Assembly (NCBI RefSeq): GCF_001015195.1
Contig: NZ_LDES01000056.1
Location: 1 to 64,000, forward strand
DNA from: Sphingomonas sp. Y57
GTDB taxonomy: Bacteria > Pseudomonadota > Alphaproteobacteria > Sphingomonadales > Sphingomonadaceae
Direction of reading: 5' to 3'
Length of the DNA: 64,000 nt
Shown here: piece by piece, positions 63,578-64,000 of the stretch
Position numbering within the stretch: the stretch's first letter is position 1
Layout: each line of letters opens with the position of its first letter
Notes under the pieces: model-generated
The model's input: only the letters and a program-made list of their open reading frames with translations
What the model was told of the DNA's origin: nothing
Databases searched by the model: none
Made by a program: the position numbers and the translations under genes

Positions 63578-63596
63578 ATGGTGACCCCAACGGGAC
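63578..63596. repeat. Right attachment site within tRNA-Glu
   Basis: The 19 bp identical to the left site; it supplies the 3' acceptor end and T-arm side of the tRNA, which stays intact. Confidence 0.88.
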
Positions 63597-63654
63597 TCGA
63601 ACCCGTGTTTTCGCCGTGAAAGGGCGACGTCCTAGACCGCTAGACGATGGGGCC
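63579..63654 (-). tRNA. tRNA-Glu (anticodon TTC)
   Basis: Minus-strand tRNA with acceptor GGCCCCA/TGGGGTC, D-arm TCGTCTAGCGGTCTAGGA, anticodon loop CTTTCAC giving TTC, T-arm CACGGGTTCGAGTCCCGTT and encoded CCA. It decodes GAA and GAG. Its 3' end is the integration target of the island to the left. Confidence 0.97.
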
Positions 63655-63736
63655 GCGTAGCGTCGTGGCGGGCCGATTAGGGCAGGCGCCGGGGATGGTC
63701 AAGGCGCCTGTACGAATATTTCGCACCGGCCGCGCC

Positions 63737-64000
63737 TCAATCGGCCCAGGCGGCGTCCTCGACATGGAGTTCGGCGGCCGGGCGGCTGCCCCAGTCGTCG
63801 ACCTTGGGACGGCCGGCGATCCACAGGGTGCGGTCGGGGCCGGCGCCGAGCAGTGCCTGGCCGAGCGCGCTGTCGGCCGCGCGGAAGGCGATCGTCTTGA
63901 TCGAGCGGCCGTCGCGCCCCGAGACGATGGTGCGGACATGCCCCTGCCCCACCACATCAGCCTTGATCACCCGCACCGCGCCCGCGGCGATACGAGGCGC
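63737..64000 (-). CDS. recJ: Single-stranded-DNA-specific exonuclease RecJ, C-terminal part
   Basis: The frame is open to the window edge, so this is the last 87 residues of a longer gene. VIKADVVGQGHVRTIVSG, SIKTIAFRAAD, LWIAGRPKVDDWGSRPAAELHVEDAAWA match the C-terminal OB-like domain of RecJ, the 5'-to-3' single-strand exonuclease of recombination and mismatch repair. The catalytic DHH part is outside the window. Core gene; the chromosome resumes here after the tRNA. Confidence 0.85.
   Translation of the reverse strand, partial: APRIAAGAVRVIKADVVGQGHVRTIVSGRDGRSIKTIAFRAADSALGQALLGAGPDRTLWIAGRPKVDDWGSRPAAELHVEDAAWAD

Larger units (their letters stand above)
49966..63596. mobile_element. 13.6-kb genomic island integrated at the 3' end of tRNA-Glu
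   Basis: The island is bounded by a 19-bp direct repeat, ATGGTGACCCCAACGGGAC, at 49966-49984 and 63578-63596. The right copy is the 3' end of the intact tRNA-Glu gene. A tyrosine integrase lies just inside the left boundary. Similar 27-bp arm-like motifs lie inside both ends. The content is mostly uncharacterised small genes, many AT-richer than the chromosome, plus a second (serine) recombinase and an IS remnant. No conjugation or phage-structure genes were recognised, so it appears to be integrative but not self-transferring. Confidence 0.85.

Overview
The window is 64 kb of a high-GC alphaproteobacterial chromosome, most likely a sphingomonad (Sphingomonas / Rhizorhabdus / Sphingobium type). 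Supporting features are the CtrA-antagonist SciP, an EipA (DUF1134) envelope protein, a MucR/Ros regulator, a sigma/anti-sigma/TonB-receptor module, and long chains of ATGA-overlapping genes. All functional calls are made by reading the translations; no database search was possible.

Left edge (1-4543): the tail of a hydantoinase/oxoprolinase locus. It has a broken A-type subunit and two tandem B-type subunits, one of which has lost two conserved histidines. The locus ends in about 480 bp of featureless DNA directly against the 3' end of a tRNA-Ser(GCT).

Core region (4.6-49.9 kb): eipA; a leftward group of a J-domain chaperone, YihY, fabI, aroC, acylphosphatase and pgeF; a zinc metallopeptidase and an AarF/UbiB kinase; an outer-membrane porin; a three-gene transglutaminase / ATP-grasp-alpha-E / DUF2126 cluster (predicted amide-bond-forming system); a LysE exporter divergent from a translationally coupled MocR-pdxH-CDF-PhzF operon with a visible palindromic operator; mnmA; sciP; small membrane proteins; an RND efflux pair; a DUF445 protein; a response regulator / LysM-FecR / CHASE2 histidine-kinase signalling operon; a CDP-glycerol-transferase-like gene; a FecI-FecR-TonB receptor set; a flavin-fold stress protein; and cobQ. 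REP-like inverted repeats lie in four intergenic regions.

Right region (49,966-63,596): a 13.6-kb genomic island inserted at the 3' end of tRNA-Glu(TTC). It is bounded by a 19-bp direct repeat. A tyrosine integrase sits at the left end, and a pair of similar 27-bp arm-like motifs lies just inside both boundaries. Inside are a structured RNA leader (possibly an orphan HEARO/IscB-type RNA), a duplicated long 3' hairpin, a HEPN-like protein with an R-x4-H motif, an orphan DUF697 membrane protein, an EF-Tu-domain-like protein, a serine recombinase, a truncated IS5-type transposase, a MucR-family silencer, a phased repeat array and a near-consensus promoter with no gene behind it. The island is the most likely place for something new. 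After the tRNA the core resumes with the 3' part of recJ.
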